Positions 38,535 to 47,309 of a DNA stretch of 64,000 bases are shown piece by piece. The notes under the pieces were generated by a model. It worked only from the letters and a program-made list of their open reading frames with translations, was not told the DNA's origin and did no database searches. A program made the translations under genes and the position numbers. Positions within the stretch are counted from its first letter, which is position 1; every line of letters starts with the position of its first letter. Origin of the DNA: Nocardia carnea NBRC 14403 (GTDB lineage Bacteria; Actinomycetota; Actinomycetes; Mycobacteriales; Mycobacteriaceae); the NCBI RefSeq assembly GCF_000308515.1, contig NZ_BAFV01000057.1, positions 62,001-126,000 of the forward strand, written 5' to 3'.

Positions 38535-39242
38535 TCAGAACGGGGCGATCAGTTGTGTGAGTGCGCGTTTCAGTTCGTCATGCGAGACCGGGTCGATATG
38601 GAAGTCCCGGTAGCGGTGCCGGTAGACGTAGCGGCCGTCGTCGGCGATATCGAACCAGCTGAGGTAGCGCGGTTCCGGCGGCTCGGGATCGCGGAGCCGG
38701 TGGCGTGCCTGCAGGAAGCCCGATCCCGCCCGGGGCGCTTTCAGCATCCGGCGCATATGGTCCGCGGGTTGCGGTTTTCCACCGTTCCAGATCTCGTAGG
38801 TGTCGCGCAGCCGATCGATACTCTCCACCAGCGGTGGACGGGTACCTTTGGGCAGTTCGCCGAGGATCTGCAGGAAGATTCGCGGGACGATCGCCGTGGT
38901 CCCGATCTGCACCACGAATTTTCCGTCGAAATCGGTTTCGGTGCCCGGGAACTGCACCACGGTGACTCCGGCCGTTCCCGCGAAGGCACCGTAGGCGCGG
39001 ATTCGGCGGCGCCGGCTGCCCGACAGCGTGAGCGTGGATTCGGGATCCGCCGCCGCCCGCAACGCGGCCGTGAGATCGGGATCGGCACCACGCGGGTACT
39101 CGGTTTCGATCCGGGCCGCCAGCCGCTGGTATTCGTCCTCCCACTGCACCGACGAACGCAACTCCAGCGGATACGGGTAGCGATCCTTACCCGTCTCCTT
39201 CCAGACGTGCATGAACTCGTCCGGTGTGAATTCCCATTTCAC
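38535..39242 (-). CDS. EspG-family ESX secretion chaperone
   Basis: 235 aa. MKWEFTPDEFMHVWKETGKD, LRSSVQWEDEYQRLAARIETEY, then a central strand-rich region (RIRAYGAFAGTAGVTVVQFPG) match EspG-type chaperones, which bind PE-PPE substrates for type VII secretion. It is the last gene of the operon and overlaps the PPE-like gene's stop by 4 bp, so the cognate substrate is likely that neighbour. No ESX core gene (eccB, eccC, mycP) is in this window, so it must use a system encoded elsewhere. Confidence 0.8.
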   Translation of the reverse strand: MKWEFTPDEFMHVWKETGKDRYPYPLELRSSVQWEDEYQRLAARIETEYPRGADPDLTAALRAAADPESTLTLSGSRRRRIRAYGAFAGTAGVTVVQFPGTETDFDGKFVVQIGTTAIVPRIFLQILGELPKGTRPPLVESIDRLRDTYEIWNGGKPQPADHMRRMLKAPRAGSGFLQARHRLRDPEPPEPRYLSWFDIADDGRYVYRHRYRDFHIDPVSHDELKRALTQLIAPF

Positions 39243-40603
39243 CGACGGTCTCCACGATCATCGGCCGGTTGCGCGGCAGGGGCGTCGCCGCCCAGCACAC
39301 CGTCCAGCAGTTGGGGCCGGGCACCGAACAACTCTTCCTCGCGATCATGAACGAGATAGTCGGGCACCTTGTGCTCCTCGTCGTCCTCACCTCGCCTGGC
39401 CCCCGCGCCGCCGCCCATCATCCCGGGCATACCCGACATGCCGCGACTGGCACCCGCAGCGGCAGCCGCGGCCGCGGGCCCGCCGGCCGGGCCGTTCGGC
39501 GTACCGCCGGGAGCTCCCGGGACGGTTTTACCCGGTGCCTGATTCTGCGGCGGTGCACCGCCGGGCATCCCGGGCGAACCGGGAGTTCCGGTAGGTGCGC
39601 CGGGCGAACCGGGCGTGGTGGTCGAGGACGTGGTCCGCTGCGGATCACCGGTCGGAGTGCCCGGAGTGGTCCCCGGTTGTTGCGTCGTGGTGGTGGGATT
39701 CTCGGTGCTGCTCGCCGTGGTCGCCTGGGGGTCTTCCGCCGAACCGGGAGTTTCCTGCGGCTGCTCGCCGGTTTCGTTCTGCCCCGGATTCTCACCGTTC
39801 GGCGCCTGCGAACCGGGTCCGGAGGTGGTGCCATCGGTTCCGCCGGTAGATGTCCCGTTCGGTCCTATCGGACCGGGCTGATCGCCCGGCATCTGCACCG
39901 GGACGAAGGTCGGCACACCCTCGCCCGCGGGCTGGTAGGTGGGCTTGTAGGCCATGTTCATCACTTCGACGGCGGCCAGTCGCTGCTCTTCCTTGTAAGT
40001 GTCGAACGCGGCTTGGGCCGCCGGATCAGCCGCGCCGACCACGGTTTGTGCAACCACGAAGGGGTCGTTCACAGATGTGGTCACGGCGGTGCCGCCCGGC
40101 GTCGCCTGGGTAGGCGGCGGCGGTACGGATTTCTTCACCACTTCTGCACCGTAGGCGGCCGCGTCGATTCGCATACCGACAGCGTTGATGACCTCTTGGA
40201 CGTCGGTCGCCTGGTCGAAGAATGTCCGCGAGGCTTGATTCGCCGCATCCGCGAATTCGCCGGCCATACCGTCGGAGAGCTCGCGCTGAATGGAGAGGAG
40301 GGAACCGAACAGGGCACCCCCCAGTGAGTTCGCAATAGACTGATAATTCTCTGCCACAGCATGCATCAAGCCGGGCTTCATCTCCTCGACCTTCGCATGA
40401 ATCTCTTCATGTGAGAGGCCCTCGAACAACTCCATCCGCGTTATATATGCGGGATCTTGCCCCCCATGAGAGACCTGGGAACCGAAATGTTGCGCACCGT
40501 CCAGGCGTTGCTGTCCCGATAGTCGCTCCTGCACGGATTCAGGATTGATACCCAGTGCGGGACCGAACTGCCCGAGTGGCGAACCGGTGTTCTCATCGCT
40601 CAT
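39239..40603 (-). CDS. PPE-like ESX substrate candidate with long low-complexity tail
   Basis: 454 aa. Residues 55-160 are alpha-helical (ELFEGLSHEEIHAKVEEMKP, SQRELSDGMAGEFADAAN-like segments), fitting the PPE/EspB-like helical bundle. Residues ~165-420 are Pro/Gly/Thr/Ser-rich and probably disordered. The C-terminus ends in KVPDYLVHDREEELFGARPQLLDGV, a conserved closing motif in Nocardia-type substrates. Placed between a DUF3558 lipoprotein and EspG, it is most likely the secreted component. Confidence 0.65.
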   Translation of the reverse strand: MSDENTGSPLGQFGPALGINPESVQERLSGQQRLDGAQHFGSQVSHGGQDPAYITRMELFEGLSHEEIHAKVEEMKPGLMHAVAENYQSIANSLGGALFGSLLSIQRELSDGMAGEFADAANQASRTFFDQATDVQEVINAVGMRIDAAAYGAEVVKKSVPPPPTQATPGGTAVTTSVNDPFVVAQTVVGAADPAAQAAFDTYKEEQRLAAVEVMNMAYKPTYQPAGEGVPTFVPVQMPGDQPGPIGPNGTSTGGTDGTTSGPGSQAPNGENPGQNETGEQPQETPGSAEDPQATTASSTENPTTTTQQPGTTPGTPTGDPQRTTSSTTTPGSPGAPTGTPGSPGMPGGAPPQNQAPGKTVPGAPGGTPNGPAGGPAAAAAAAGASRGMSGMPGMMGGGAGARRGEDDEEHKVPDYLVHDREEELFGARPQLLDGVLGGDAPAAQPADDRGDRR

Positions 40604-40606
40604 AGG

Positions 40607-41236
40607 TCAGTTCTCCGCACCTATTTCAGGCTCCAGAGCAGTAGCGATCTCCACAACGCCATCGCAAAGTTGCAGTCCTGCCTCAACACCTTCGAAGGTA
40701 CGAGTGGAGCTGAACATGACGATTCCGGCCTTGGACCGTACATGAACACTGCAAACATCATCCATATCTGGATACTTCACCAAGAGGGCCTCGCGCCCGT
40801 TCACGGTCAAAGGCTCACTATGTGCACCATTCTTCTGTAGATCTTCTTCCCAGGACACGTTGCCCGAATTGACTGAAAGACCACGAAGTTCACCATCGAA
40901 ATCGCAGGTAAGAAATGAATACTCCGCCACGATATCTTGGCCCCGACGACGCGAAGCCGGGTCGAGGCCAGCCTTCCTGACAGCGGCATCACTCATCCAT
41001 GTACACGGATCAAAAACCACTTCAGGCCGATCGTCTGCCGTGTACTCGTTGTCCAGCGGAGGCGGCTGCAATCGCGAGGCCGTCAAGGTCGGCCTGGACG
41101 GTCCGGCCGAGGAACTCGTAGAGGGCTCGGGCGTGCCCGACACCGTCTCGGCCGGTTCATCCACACCAGCACAAGCCACGAGGCCTGCGAGCGATCCGGC
41201 TGTGGCAATGATCGCCAGTAGCTTCCGTGAATTCAT
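40607..41236 (-). CDS. DUF3558 lipoprotein
   Basis: 209 aa with a signal peptide ending in a lipobox-like LVACAG near residue 22, then a Ser/Thr/Pro linker and the DUF3558 domain: FDPCTWMSDAAVRKAGLD, FLTCDFDGELRGLSV and CSVHVRSKAGIVMF. DUF3558 lipoproteins repeatedly accompany PPE-like/EspG sets in Nocardia and relatives. It overlaps the first gene's stop by 4 bp and leaves 3 bp before the PPE-like gene. Confidence 0.85.
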   Translation of the reverse strand: MNSRKLLAIIATAGSLAGLVACAGVDEPAETVSGTPEPSTSSSAGPSRPTLTASRLQPPPLDNEYTADDRPEVVFDPCTWMSDAAVRKAGLDPASRRRGQDIVAEYSFLTCDFDGELRGLSVNSGNVSWEEDLQKNGAHSEPLTVNGREALLVKYPDMDDVCSVHVRSKAGIVMFSSTRTFEGVEAGLQLCDGVVEIATALEPEIGAEN

Positions 41237-41601
41237 TCCACAGCCTCTCCTGCGACAGTCAGTGCCCGACTATTCATCGCATCTGCCTCCTCGAAAGCTC
41301 CTCCGGCGTGCAGGTAGGCCGCAGCCATACGCAATGCAGCCTCCTTGATGCCCTTCAGCGCGTCTGTCGTCGAGCCGCCCTTATCCGCGAATTTTCCTTG
41401 GAGCTCCTGGGCCGAGTTGAACCCTCCGAACCCCGATACCTCCTGCAAGCGTTTGGAGTTCGTGATCTGTTGGTCCACGCAGGTGTCGACCAGCCGCGTG
41501 TACACCGCCGCACACCGCTCCGCGACTCCCCGCTCCATCCGGAACGTCCCGGACACCGCCTGCTGGTACAGCGCGTTCGCCGTCCCCTGCCCGACATCCA
41601 T
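41233..41601 (-). CDS. Small helical protein opening the ESX-type operon
   Basis: 122 aa from ATG 41601 (MDVGQGTANALYQQAVSG), with a purine-rich sequence upstream; a GTG at 41631 is the alternative. Entirely helical: FRMERGVAERCAAVYTRLVD, SAQELQGKFADKGG and LKGIKEAALRMAAAYLHAGG. Size and helicity fit a WXG100-like or ESX-associated protein, but no WxG motif is present. First gene of the four-gene operon. Confidence 0.6.
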   Translation of the reverse strand: MDVGQGTANALYQQAVSGTFRMERGVAERCAAVYTRLVDTCVDQQITNSKRLQEVSGFGGFNSAQELQGKFADKGGSTTDALKGIKEAALRMAAAYLHAGGAFEEADAMNSRALTVAGEAVE

Positions 41602-41631
41602 AGGCTCGGCCCACCCTTCGTAAAACTTCAC

Positions 41632-42003
41632 TCACCCTAATGGACGCACCCCAACTTCAACCGGTTCCCCTGTTTGCCCTACAGGACTCGACCGGCCCCG
41701 CGGCACTGGATCTTTCCACCCTCCACGCCGCAGCGTAGTACCGGTGATCTCGACGTCCGCATCCCGAAGTAGATATCCGCGGGCGTCCGACAGCACGGCA
41801 AAGAGCGCCTATCCGGCTGCGTGCGCCGTACCCGGAGGTCTCGATATGCGACCACCCACCGGCGGCCACTCGCAACCCCGAACCCCCGACCTCCCATTCC
41901 TCAGGAACCCCGTGCACCCCGACCCCAAGCGCGGCATAGTGAGTTACATCACCACATCAACCCGGCGCGTATCACTGCGTCCGAGTCGAACGAGGAGCTC
42001 CTC
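41632..42003. other. Divergent promoter region, ESX-type operon/aldehyde dehydrogenase
   Basis: About 370 bp carrying the promoters of both divergent units. The only recognisable element is the GTGA-N6-TCAC palindrome at 41939-41952. Codon bias shows no further gene. Confidence 0.4.
41939..41952. promoter_or_regulatory. Candidate CRP-type site upstream of aldehyde dehydrogenase
   Basis: GTGAGTTACATCAC has the exact GTGA-N6-TCAC core of CRP/Cmr binding sites, 52 bp upstream of the dehydrogenase start. A role in carbon-source control is plausible but rests on this match alone. Confidence 0.35.
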
Positions 42004-43521
42004 ATGACCTACGCCAAGCCCGGTGCCGACGGCAGCATCGTCAGCTATGCGAATCGATACGACAATTTCATCGGTGGTGAATGGACCGCGCCTGTCGAAG
42101 GGAAGTATTTCGACAATCCGTCGCCGGTCGACGGTGAAACCTTTTGTGAGGTAGCGCGTTCCACCGCGCCCGATGTCGAGTTGGCGCTGGATGCCGCGCA
42201 TGCCGCCGCCGACGGCTGGGGGGCGACCTCCACGACCGAGCGCGCGAATATGCTGAACAAGATCGCCGATCGGATCGAGGAGAATCTGGAGGCCCTCGCC
42301 GTCGCGGAGACCTGGGAGAACGGGAAACCGGTCCGTGAGACCAAGGCGGCCGATCTGCCGCTGGCGGTCGATCATTTCCGCTATTTCGCCGGGGTGATCC
42401 GGGCCCAGGAGGGCGGGATCAGCGAGATCGATGCCGATACGGTGGCGTATCACTTCCAGGAGCCGCTCGGAGTGGTCGGGCAGATCATTCCGTGGAATTT
42501 CCCGATTCTGATGGCCACCTGGAAGCTGGCGCCCGCGTTGGCGGCGGGGAATGCGGTGGTGCTGAAACCGGCGGAGCAGACGCCGGCGTCGATTCTGAAG
42601 GTTGTCGAACTGATCGCCGATCTGCTGCCGCCGGGTGTGCTGAACGTGGTGAACGGGTTCGGGGTGGAGACCGGTAAACCGCTGGCGTCGAGCCCGCGGG
42701 TGGCGAAGGTGGCGTTCACCGGGGAGACCACCACCGGGCGGTTGATCATGCAGTACGCCAGCGAGAACATCATCCCGGTGACGCTGGAGCTGGGCGGTAA
42801 GAGCCCGAATATCTTCCTGCCGGATGTGATGGCCGCCGACGACGATTTCCTGGACAAGGCGGTCGAGGGGTTCGTGATGTTCGCGCTGAACCAGGGTGAG
42901 GTGTGCACCTGCCCGTCGCGTGCGCTCATCCATTCGTCGATCTACGACGAATTCATGGCCCGGTGTGTGGAACGGACGAAGGCCATCGTGGGCGGCGACC
43001 CGCTCGACGACGCCACCATGATCGGCGCGCAGGCCAGTAACGATCAGTTCGAGAAGATCATGTCCTATATCGATATCGGCCGGAAGGAAGGCGCCGAGGT
43101 TCTGACCGGCGGGAACGCGCGCACGGTCGACGGCTACCCGAACGGCTTCTACGTGGAACCGACCATCTTCAAGGGCAGTAACGATATGCGGATCTTCCAG
43201 GAGGAGATCTTCGGGCCGGTCGTCTCGGTCACCACCTTCGATTCCACCGAGGAAGCCCTGAAACTGGCCAACGACACCCTGTACGGACTGGGTGCCGGGG
43301 TGTGGACCCGCGACGCCAACACCGCCTACCGTCTCGGCCGCGGGATCAAGGCGGGCCGGGTGTGGACGAACTGCTACCACGCCTATCCGGCGCACGCGGC
43401 GTTCGGCGGGTACAAGAAGTCCGGGATCGGCCGGGAGAACCACGCCCGGATGCTGGATCACTACCAGCAGACCAAGAACCTGCTGGTGAGCTACGCACCG
43501 CAGAAGCTCGGATTCTTCTGA
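42004..43521 (+). CDS. NAD+-dependent aldehyde dehydrogenase (ExaC/AldA-like)
   Basis: 505 aa from ATG 42004, with GAGGAG upstream. The family motifs are present: [32 protein letters not shown] (general-base Glu) and [17 protein letters not shown] (catalytic Cys). [29 protein letters not shown] is typical of the acetaldehyde/short-chain group. It is followed by a DUF779 gene overlapping its stop by one base, a pairing common for ethanol/acetaldehyde oxidation enzymes. Confidence 0.93.
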   Translation: MTYAKPGADGSIVSYANRYDNFIGGEWTAPVEGKYFDNPSPVDGETFCEVARSTAPDVELALDAAHAAADGWGATSTTERANMLNKIADRIEENLEALAVAETWENGKPVRETKAADLPLAVDHFRYFAGVIRAQEGGISEIDADTVAYHFQEPLGVVGQIIPWNFPILMATWKLAPALAAGNAVVLKPAEQTPASILKVVELIADLLPPGVLNVVNGFGVETGKPLASSPRVAKVAFTGETTTGRLIMQYASENIIPVTLELGGKSPNIFLPDVMAADDDFLDKAVEGFVMFALNQGEVCTCPSRALIHSSIYDEFMARCVERTKAIVGGDPLDDATMIGAQASNDQFEKIMSYIDIGRKEGAEVLTGGNARTVDGYPNGFYVEPTIFKGSNDMRIFQEEIFGPVVSVTTFDSTEEALKLANDTLYGLGAGVWTRDANTAYRLGRGIKAGRVWTNCYHAYPAHAAFGGYKKSGIGRENHARMLDHYQQTKNLLVSYAPQKLGFF

Positions 43522-43922
43522 TGCCGGAGCCGAACCGGGTGGAACTCACCGCGGCCGCGGCCCGCCTGCTGCACGAGTTGATCGAGCGGCACGGCCCGGT
43601 GATGTTCCATCAGTCCGGCGGCTGCTGCGACGGCAGTTCGCCCATGTGTTACCCGCGGGGCGAGTTCCGGGTCGGCGGGCAGGATGTGCTGCTCGGGGAG
43701 ATCGACGCGGATACGCCGTTCTGGATGAGCGCCGACCAGTACGAATACTGGAAACACACCCATCTGACAGTGGACGTGGTGCCCGGCCGCGGCAGCGGGT
43801 TCTCGCTCGAGGCGCCGGAGGGTGTGCGCTTCCTGATCCGTTCCCGGCTGCTCACCGACGACGAATTCCTCCAACTGGAATCCGCGCCACCACCGCGGAC
43901 GGGAGCAGATATCCCCGATTGA
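43521..43922 (+). CDS. DUF779 protein
   Basis: 133 aa from ATG 43521 (TGATG overlap). HQSGGCCDGSSPMCYPRGEF holds three close cysteines that define DUF779 and may bind metal. FWMSADQYEYWKHTHLTVDVVPGRGSGFSLE completes the domain. It consistently accompanies ExaC/AldA-type dehydrogenases; the function is not established. Confidence 0.9.
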   Translation: MPEPNRVELTAAAARLLHELIERHGPVMFHQSGGCCDGSSPMCYPRGEFRVGGQDVLLGEIDADTPFWMSADQYEYWKHTHLTVDVVPGRGSGFSLEAPEGVRFLIRSRLLTDDEFLQLESAPPPRTGADIPD

Positions 43923-43939
43923 CCCGGGTCGTGCCCTAC

Positions 43940-43979
43940 GACCGTCCGGGCCCGGAAATAATCCGGGTTCCGGACGGTC
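43940..43979 (+). terminator. Terminator after the aldehyde dehydrogenase-DUF779 operon
   Basis: GACCGTCCGG (43940-43949) and CCGGACGGTC (43970-43979) are perfect 10-bp arms, extended inside by GCCCGGA/TCCGGGT, giving a long hairpin beginning 18 bp after the stop. Confidence 0.7.
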
Positions 43980-44005
43980 CGAGAGGCACCGGCGGACTGC
44001 GATGA

Positions 44006-44176
44006 GTCGTCCGGCTGTGGGACGCCCTGTTCGGCGCGGAAGCGACCCGACCGCCGGTCGAGCGGTCGCTGAAGGCGATGTCCTCGATGAAGGAGATCGA
44101 TGTACGCGCGATGCAGGACGCCTACGCGGGCAGATCCGGCGACCGATTCCGCGGTCAGGAATGTTCGCGCAGGTAA
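44006..44176 (+). pseudogene. Possible gene remnant without a start
   Basis: An open frame of about 55 codons with strongly GC-biased third positions (RLWDALFGAEATRPPVERSL, then MKEIDVRAMQDAYAG) has no plausible start or ribosome-binding site and runs into the antisense of the next gene. It reads like a coding fragment, but no family was recognised. Confidence 0.2.
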
Positions 44177-44427
44177 TCCAGGTAGAAGCCACGCAGCGCC
44201 TCCGCGAGATCGCCGTCACCGGCATGGACGTAATCGTCGAGCATGGGGACCACCCATTTGATATCGGCCTCGCTCTCCCCGACGCGCCCCGCCGTGGCTT
44301 CCGCGGCAGGTATGCGGGTGAGCAGCTGCCAGAGGAAACGGATATCGCCGTGCCGCACCGCGAGCTTGACCGCCCGATCGTGCAGTTCCTTCGACGACAG
44401 GCCTTCCAACTCCTCGTTCGTGCCCAT
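44155..44427 (-). CDS. Small conserved actinobacterial protein of unknown function
   Basis: 90 aa from ATG 44427 (MGTNEELEGLSSKELHDRAV); the frame opens 35 codons earlier without sensible sequence. Helical and acidic throughout (VRHGDIRFLWQLLTRIPAAE, DDYVHAGDGDLAEALRGFYL). It looks like a soluble helical-bundle protein; no domain was identified. Confidence 0.6.
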   Translation of the reverse strand: MGTNEELEGLSSKELHDRAVKLAVRHGDIRFLWQLLTRIPAAEATAGRVGESEADIKWVVPMLDDYVHAGDGDLAEALRGFYLDYLREHS

Positions 44428-44533
44428 ACCGCCGACTCTAATCCCGCCCGTCGTGTCCGGTCGCGTTTCCGGCCGCGAGCTTCGACCCGCGTGGCGCTCC
44501 CGGAGCGGACGACGCGCGTGATGCGATGGCACG

Positions 44534-44917
44534 ATGACCGACGAGACCTACCCCGTCCCCAGCGGCTTCCAGGTCAAACGGGCCTACGAGGCACCGGAAC
44601 CGGACGACGGTTACCGGGTGCTGGTCGATCGGCTGTGGCCGCGCGGGGTGACCAAATCCGCGGCCCGGATCGACGAATGGGCCAAGGACCTCACACCTTC
44701 GACAGAGCTGCGCCGCTGGTTCCACGAAGACCCGGAGAGCCGCCGCGACGATTTCGCGGACCGGTATCGCGAAGAACTCGCGGACCGGACGGCCCGGGAG
44801 GTTCTCGTCCGGTTGCGCGGCCTGGCGCGGACCAACCCGCCCGTCACTCTCGTCACCGCGGTCAAAGATCCGGGTAACAGCCATATTCCCGTACTGATGC
44901 AGTCCCTGGGCGAATAG
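44534..44917 (+). CDS. DUF488 protein
   Basis: 127 aa. FQVKRAYEAPEPDDGYRVLVDRLWPRGVTK is the DUF488 start and WAKDLTPSTELRRWFHEDPE a second conserved block. Some members are called uroporphyrin-III C-methyltransferase-like, but the function is unproven. Monocistronic in this window. Confidence 0.85.
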   Translation: MTDETYPVPSGFQVKRAYEAPEPDDGYRVLVDRLWPRGVTKSAARIDEWAKDLTPSTELRRWFHEDPESRRDDFADRYREELADRTAREVLVRLRGLARTNPPVTLVTAVKDPGNSHIPVLMQSLGE

Positions 44918-45313
44918 CCGGCGACAGCGCCGGACGGATCGGCCGGGGCGAATACGGGGCGAACCCGGCCCTCGGACCGCCAGTGGCGGCCATACCCTGA
45001 CGAGATCCCGACGAAGTCGCGAATAGCCTGCCTGACCTGCCCGAATATTCCGATTCGGGGCCCCGTTCACACCGAATTCATCAAACCCTCCCGCATTTCT
45101 GCGAGCGCACAGGGGCTGGTACGGGGTAGCTTCGGAGTGGCGGGTCACGCGTTGTGGCTCGCTCGGGAGGTCCTGACCGTGACTGAGCAACTCAGTACGA
45201 GGGGGCCGGCACCCGGCCCTCGTGGCCGCTGACGCACCCCGTCAGCAGCCATCCGGACCGACCGGCCCAGCGAGACTGTCTGTGTGGGTGCCGCGCAGAC
45301 CTAGGAGCCTACC
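44918..45313. other. Leader region of phoH2
   Basis: About 395 bp. It contains a leader peptide (45179-45232) with a strong ribosome-binding site, a GC-rich hairpin inside it, and an open frame ending exactly at the phoH2 start. Nothing else was recognised before 45119. Confidence 0.4.
45179..45232 (+). CDS. Leader peptide upstream of phoH2
   Basis: GTG at 45179 with GGGAGG eight bases earlier opens a 17-residue frame ([17 protein letters not shown]). Its middle is a hairpin (CGAGGGGGCCGG with CCGGCCCTCG). The sequence around its start repeats that of phoH2 (CCGTGACTGA in both). It may be a regulatory leader whose translation affects phoH2 expression. Confidence 0.4.
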   Translation: MTEQLSTRGPAPGPRGR

Positions 45314-45317
45314 GTGA
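45222..45317 (+). CDS. Possible PhoAT-type upstream ORF overlapping phoH2
   Basis: A frame from GTG 45222 (31 residues, [20 protein letters not shown]...) or from CTG 45183 ends at the TGA of the phoH2 start codon (GTGA), i.e. a 4-bp overlap. In mycobacteria phoH2 is preceded by a small overlapping antitoxin gene, phoAT. The overlap geometry agrees, but I cannot confirm sequence similarity and the ribosome-binding site is poor. Confidence 0.25.
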   Translation: MAADAPRQQPSGPTGPARLSVWVPRRPRSLP

Positions 45318-46663
45318 CTGATAATCGCTCCGTATCCGCCCCCTCGGCGAATTCTCGCTTCATTGAGAAAGGTTTGAAGACCTTCGTCATCGACACCTCC
45401 GTGCTGCTGTCCGACCCCTGGGCGGTGACCCGGTTCGGTGAACATCAGGTGGTGTTACCGCTGGTCGTGATCAGTGAACTCGAAGGTAAACGGCACCACC
45501 ACGAACTCGGCTGGTTCGCCCGGGAAGCCCTGCGCATGCTCGACGATCTGCGGGTGACCCACGACCGGCTGGACGAGCCGTTGCCGATCGGCACCGAAGG
45601 CGGCACATTGCAGGTGGAACTGAACCACACCGATCCCACGGTGCTACCGGTCGGTTTCCGCACCGAGAGCAATGATTCGCGCATCCTGGCCTGCGCGTTG
45701 AATCTCGCCGCGGACGGCCGCCAGGTGGTGCTGGTGTCCAAGGACATCCCGATGCGGGTGAAGGCCAGCGCGGTAGGTCTGCGCGCGGAGGGATATCACG
45801 CCCAGGACGTGGTGACCTCCGGTTGGACGGGCATGGCCGAAATCGACACCGCCTCCGAAATCGTCGACCAGCTCTACAGCGAATCGGTCGTCGATCTCGA
45901 CGAGGCGCGTGAACTGCCCTGCCACACCGGGATCCGGCTGCTGGGTAACAACTCCAGTGCACTCGGCCGGGTCACCGCGGACAAACGCGTACAGCTGGTG
46001 CGGGAACGGGAGGCGTTCGGCCTGCACGGCCGCTCCGCGGAACAGCGGATCGCGCTGGATCTGCTGCTGGACGAAAGCGTCGGGATCGTCTCGCTGGGCG
46101 GCCGGGCCGGTACCGGTAAATCGGCGCTGGCACTCACCGCAGGCCTGGAGGCGGTACTGGAGCGGCGCGCGCAGCGCAAGGTCGTGGTGTTCCGGCCGTT
46201 GTATGCGGTAGGCGGACAGGAACTCGGCTATCTCCCCGGTAGCGAGAGCGAGAAAATGGGCCCGTGGGCGCAGGCCGTTTTCGATACCCTCGACGGGCTG
46301 GCGAGCCGCGAGGTGATGGAGGAGGTTCTCAGCCGGGATATGCTCGAAGTACTTCCGCTGACCCATATTCGCGGTAGGTCACTGCACGATTCGTTCGTGA
46401 TCGTGGACGAAGCCCAATCGCTGGAACGTAATGTGCTGCTCACCGTTCTGAGCCGGTTGGGCAGCGGGTCCCGCGTGGTACTCACCCACGATGTGGCGCA
46501 GCGCGACAATCTGCGGGTGGGCCGGCACGACGGTGTCGCGGCCGTGATCGAAAAGCTCAAGGGTCACCCCTTGTTCGCGCATATCACCCTGACCCGCAGC
46601 GAGCGGTCGCCCATCGCCGCACTGGTCACCGAGATGCTGGAGGAGTACGCGCCGAGCGCCTGA
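45314..46663 (+). CDS. phoH2: PIN-PhoH ATPase/RNA helicase-nuclease
   Basis: 449 aa from GTG 45314. Residues 20-140 are a PIN domain ([50 protein letters not shown]). Residues ~235-430 are PhoH: Walker [29 protein letters not shown] and Walker [11 protein letters not shown]. PhoH2 proteins unwind and cut RNA. Orientation and neighbours match Rv1095. Tandem hairpins follow. Confidence 0.95.
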   Translation: MTDNRSVSAPSANSRFIEKGLKTFVIDTSVLLSDPWAVTRFGEHQVVLPLVVISELEGKRHHHELGWFAREALRMLDDLRVTHDRLDEPLPIGTEGGTLQVELNHTDPTVLPVGFRTESNDSRILACALNLAADGRQVVLVSKDIPMRVKASAVGLRAEGYHAQDVVTSGWTGMAEIDTASEIVDQLYSESVVDLDEARELPCHTGIRLLGNNSSALGRVTADKRVQLVREREAFGLHGRSAEQRIALDLLLDESVGIVSLGGRAGTGKSALALTAGLEAVLERRAQRKVVVFRPLYAVGGQELGYLPGSESEKMGPWAQAVFDTLDGLASREVMEEVLSRDMLEVLPLTHIRGRSLHDSFVIVDEAQSLERNVLLTVLSRLGSGSRVVLTHDVAQRDNLRVGRHDGVAAVIEKLKGHPLFAHITLTRSERSPIAALVTEMLEEYAPSA

Positions 46664-46679
46664 TGCGCGCATAGCCGGT

Positions 46680-46725
46680 CGGCGCCGTATAGCGGGACCG
46701 CACAGGTTCGCGATATACGGCGCCG
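46680..46725. terminator. Hairpin 1 after phoH2
   Basis: CGGCGCCGTATA (46680-46691) and TATACGGCGCCG (46714-46725) are perfect 12-bp arms with a 22-nt loop, starting 16 bp after phoH2. Confidence 0.55.
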
Positions 46726-46748
46726 GCCGCATTCGAACCGACCGGCGA

Positions 46749-46790
46749 GGCCGTTCGAGGGCCGCCACGGCGCCCTCGAACGGCCGCTTT
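46749..46790 (+). terminator. Hairpin 2 after phoH2
   Basis: GGCCGTTCGAGGGC and GCCCTCGAACGGCC are perfect 14-bp arms with a 9-nt loop, followed by GCTTTC. Together with hairpin 1 it probably separates phoH2 from the convergent gene. Confidence 0.65.
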
Positions 46791-46822
46791 CAACGGGTCG
46801 GCCGATCAGGACGACGTGGTGC

Positions 46823-47236
46823 TCAGCGACCGAGAACGGCCTTGACGAGACCCACTGCGGTACCGCGGAGGAAGTTTTCCCAGCTGAAGTGGTCGTGCCA
46901 GAGGATGATCCGGCCGTCCACCAGTTCGAAAGTGCCCATCACCCAGAACTCGATACCGACGGGCCCGAAGCGGAGAATATCGGTGCGATCGGTGAGCACG
47001 ACCGCGCCGTCGGCGGCGATATGGTGCATTCGCGCGGAGAACCCGAACTGCTCCCGGTCCAGCCCGCGCAGCAGTTTGCCGACCCGCCGCGCCCCGCGCA
47101 CATCCGGTAGCGAGGTGTTCTTCCAGACGATATCGGGATGCACCAGTTCCAGCGCTTCGCCGATCGCGCCGATCTCCAGCGCGGTGAAGAATTCGCGGAC
47201 GGTGGTGACCGCGTCCTGGTTCAACTCGGTTTCCAT
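46823..47236 (-). CDS. Limonene-1,2-epoxide hydrolase-like protein
   Basis: 137 aa with the NTF2-like fold of this family. HHIAADGAVVLTDRTDILRFG contains the Asp-Arg-Asp type motif and IILWHDHFSWENFLRG a conserved His/Asp end. The group opens small epoxides using an Asp-Arg-Asp set. The true substrate is uncertain. It converges on phoH2. Confidence 0.8.
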   Translation of the reverse strand: METELNQDAVTTVREFFTALEIGAIGEALELVHPDIVWKNTSLPDVRGARRVGKLLRGLDREQFGFSARMHHIAADGAVVLTDRTDILRFGPVGIEFWVMGTFELVDGRIILWHDHFSWENFLRGTAVGLVKAVLGR

Positions 47237-47309
47237 TTCACGAGCCTAGAGCAGGTCCACGCTGCGCGCCGGTGCTCGACGCCGGAAGTCCGGTGCCGGG
47301 TCCGGGGAG

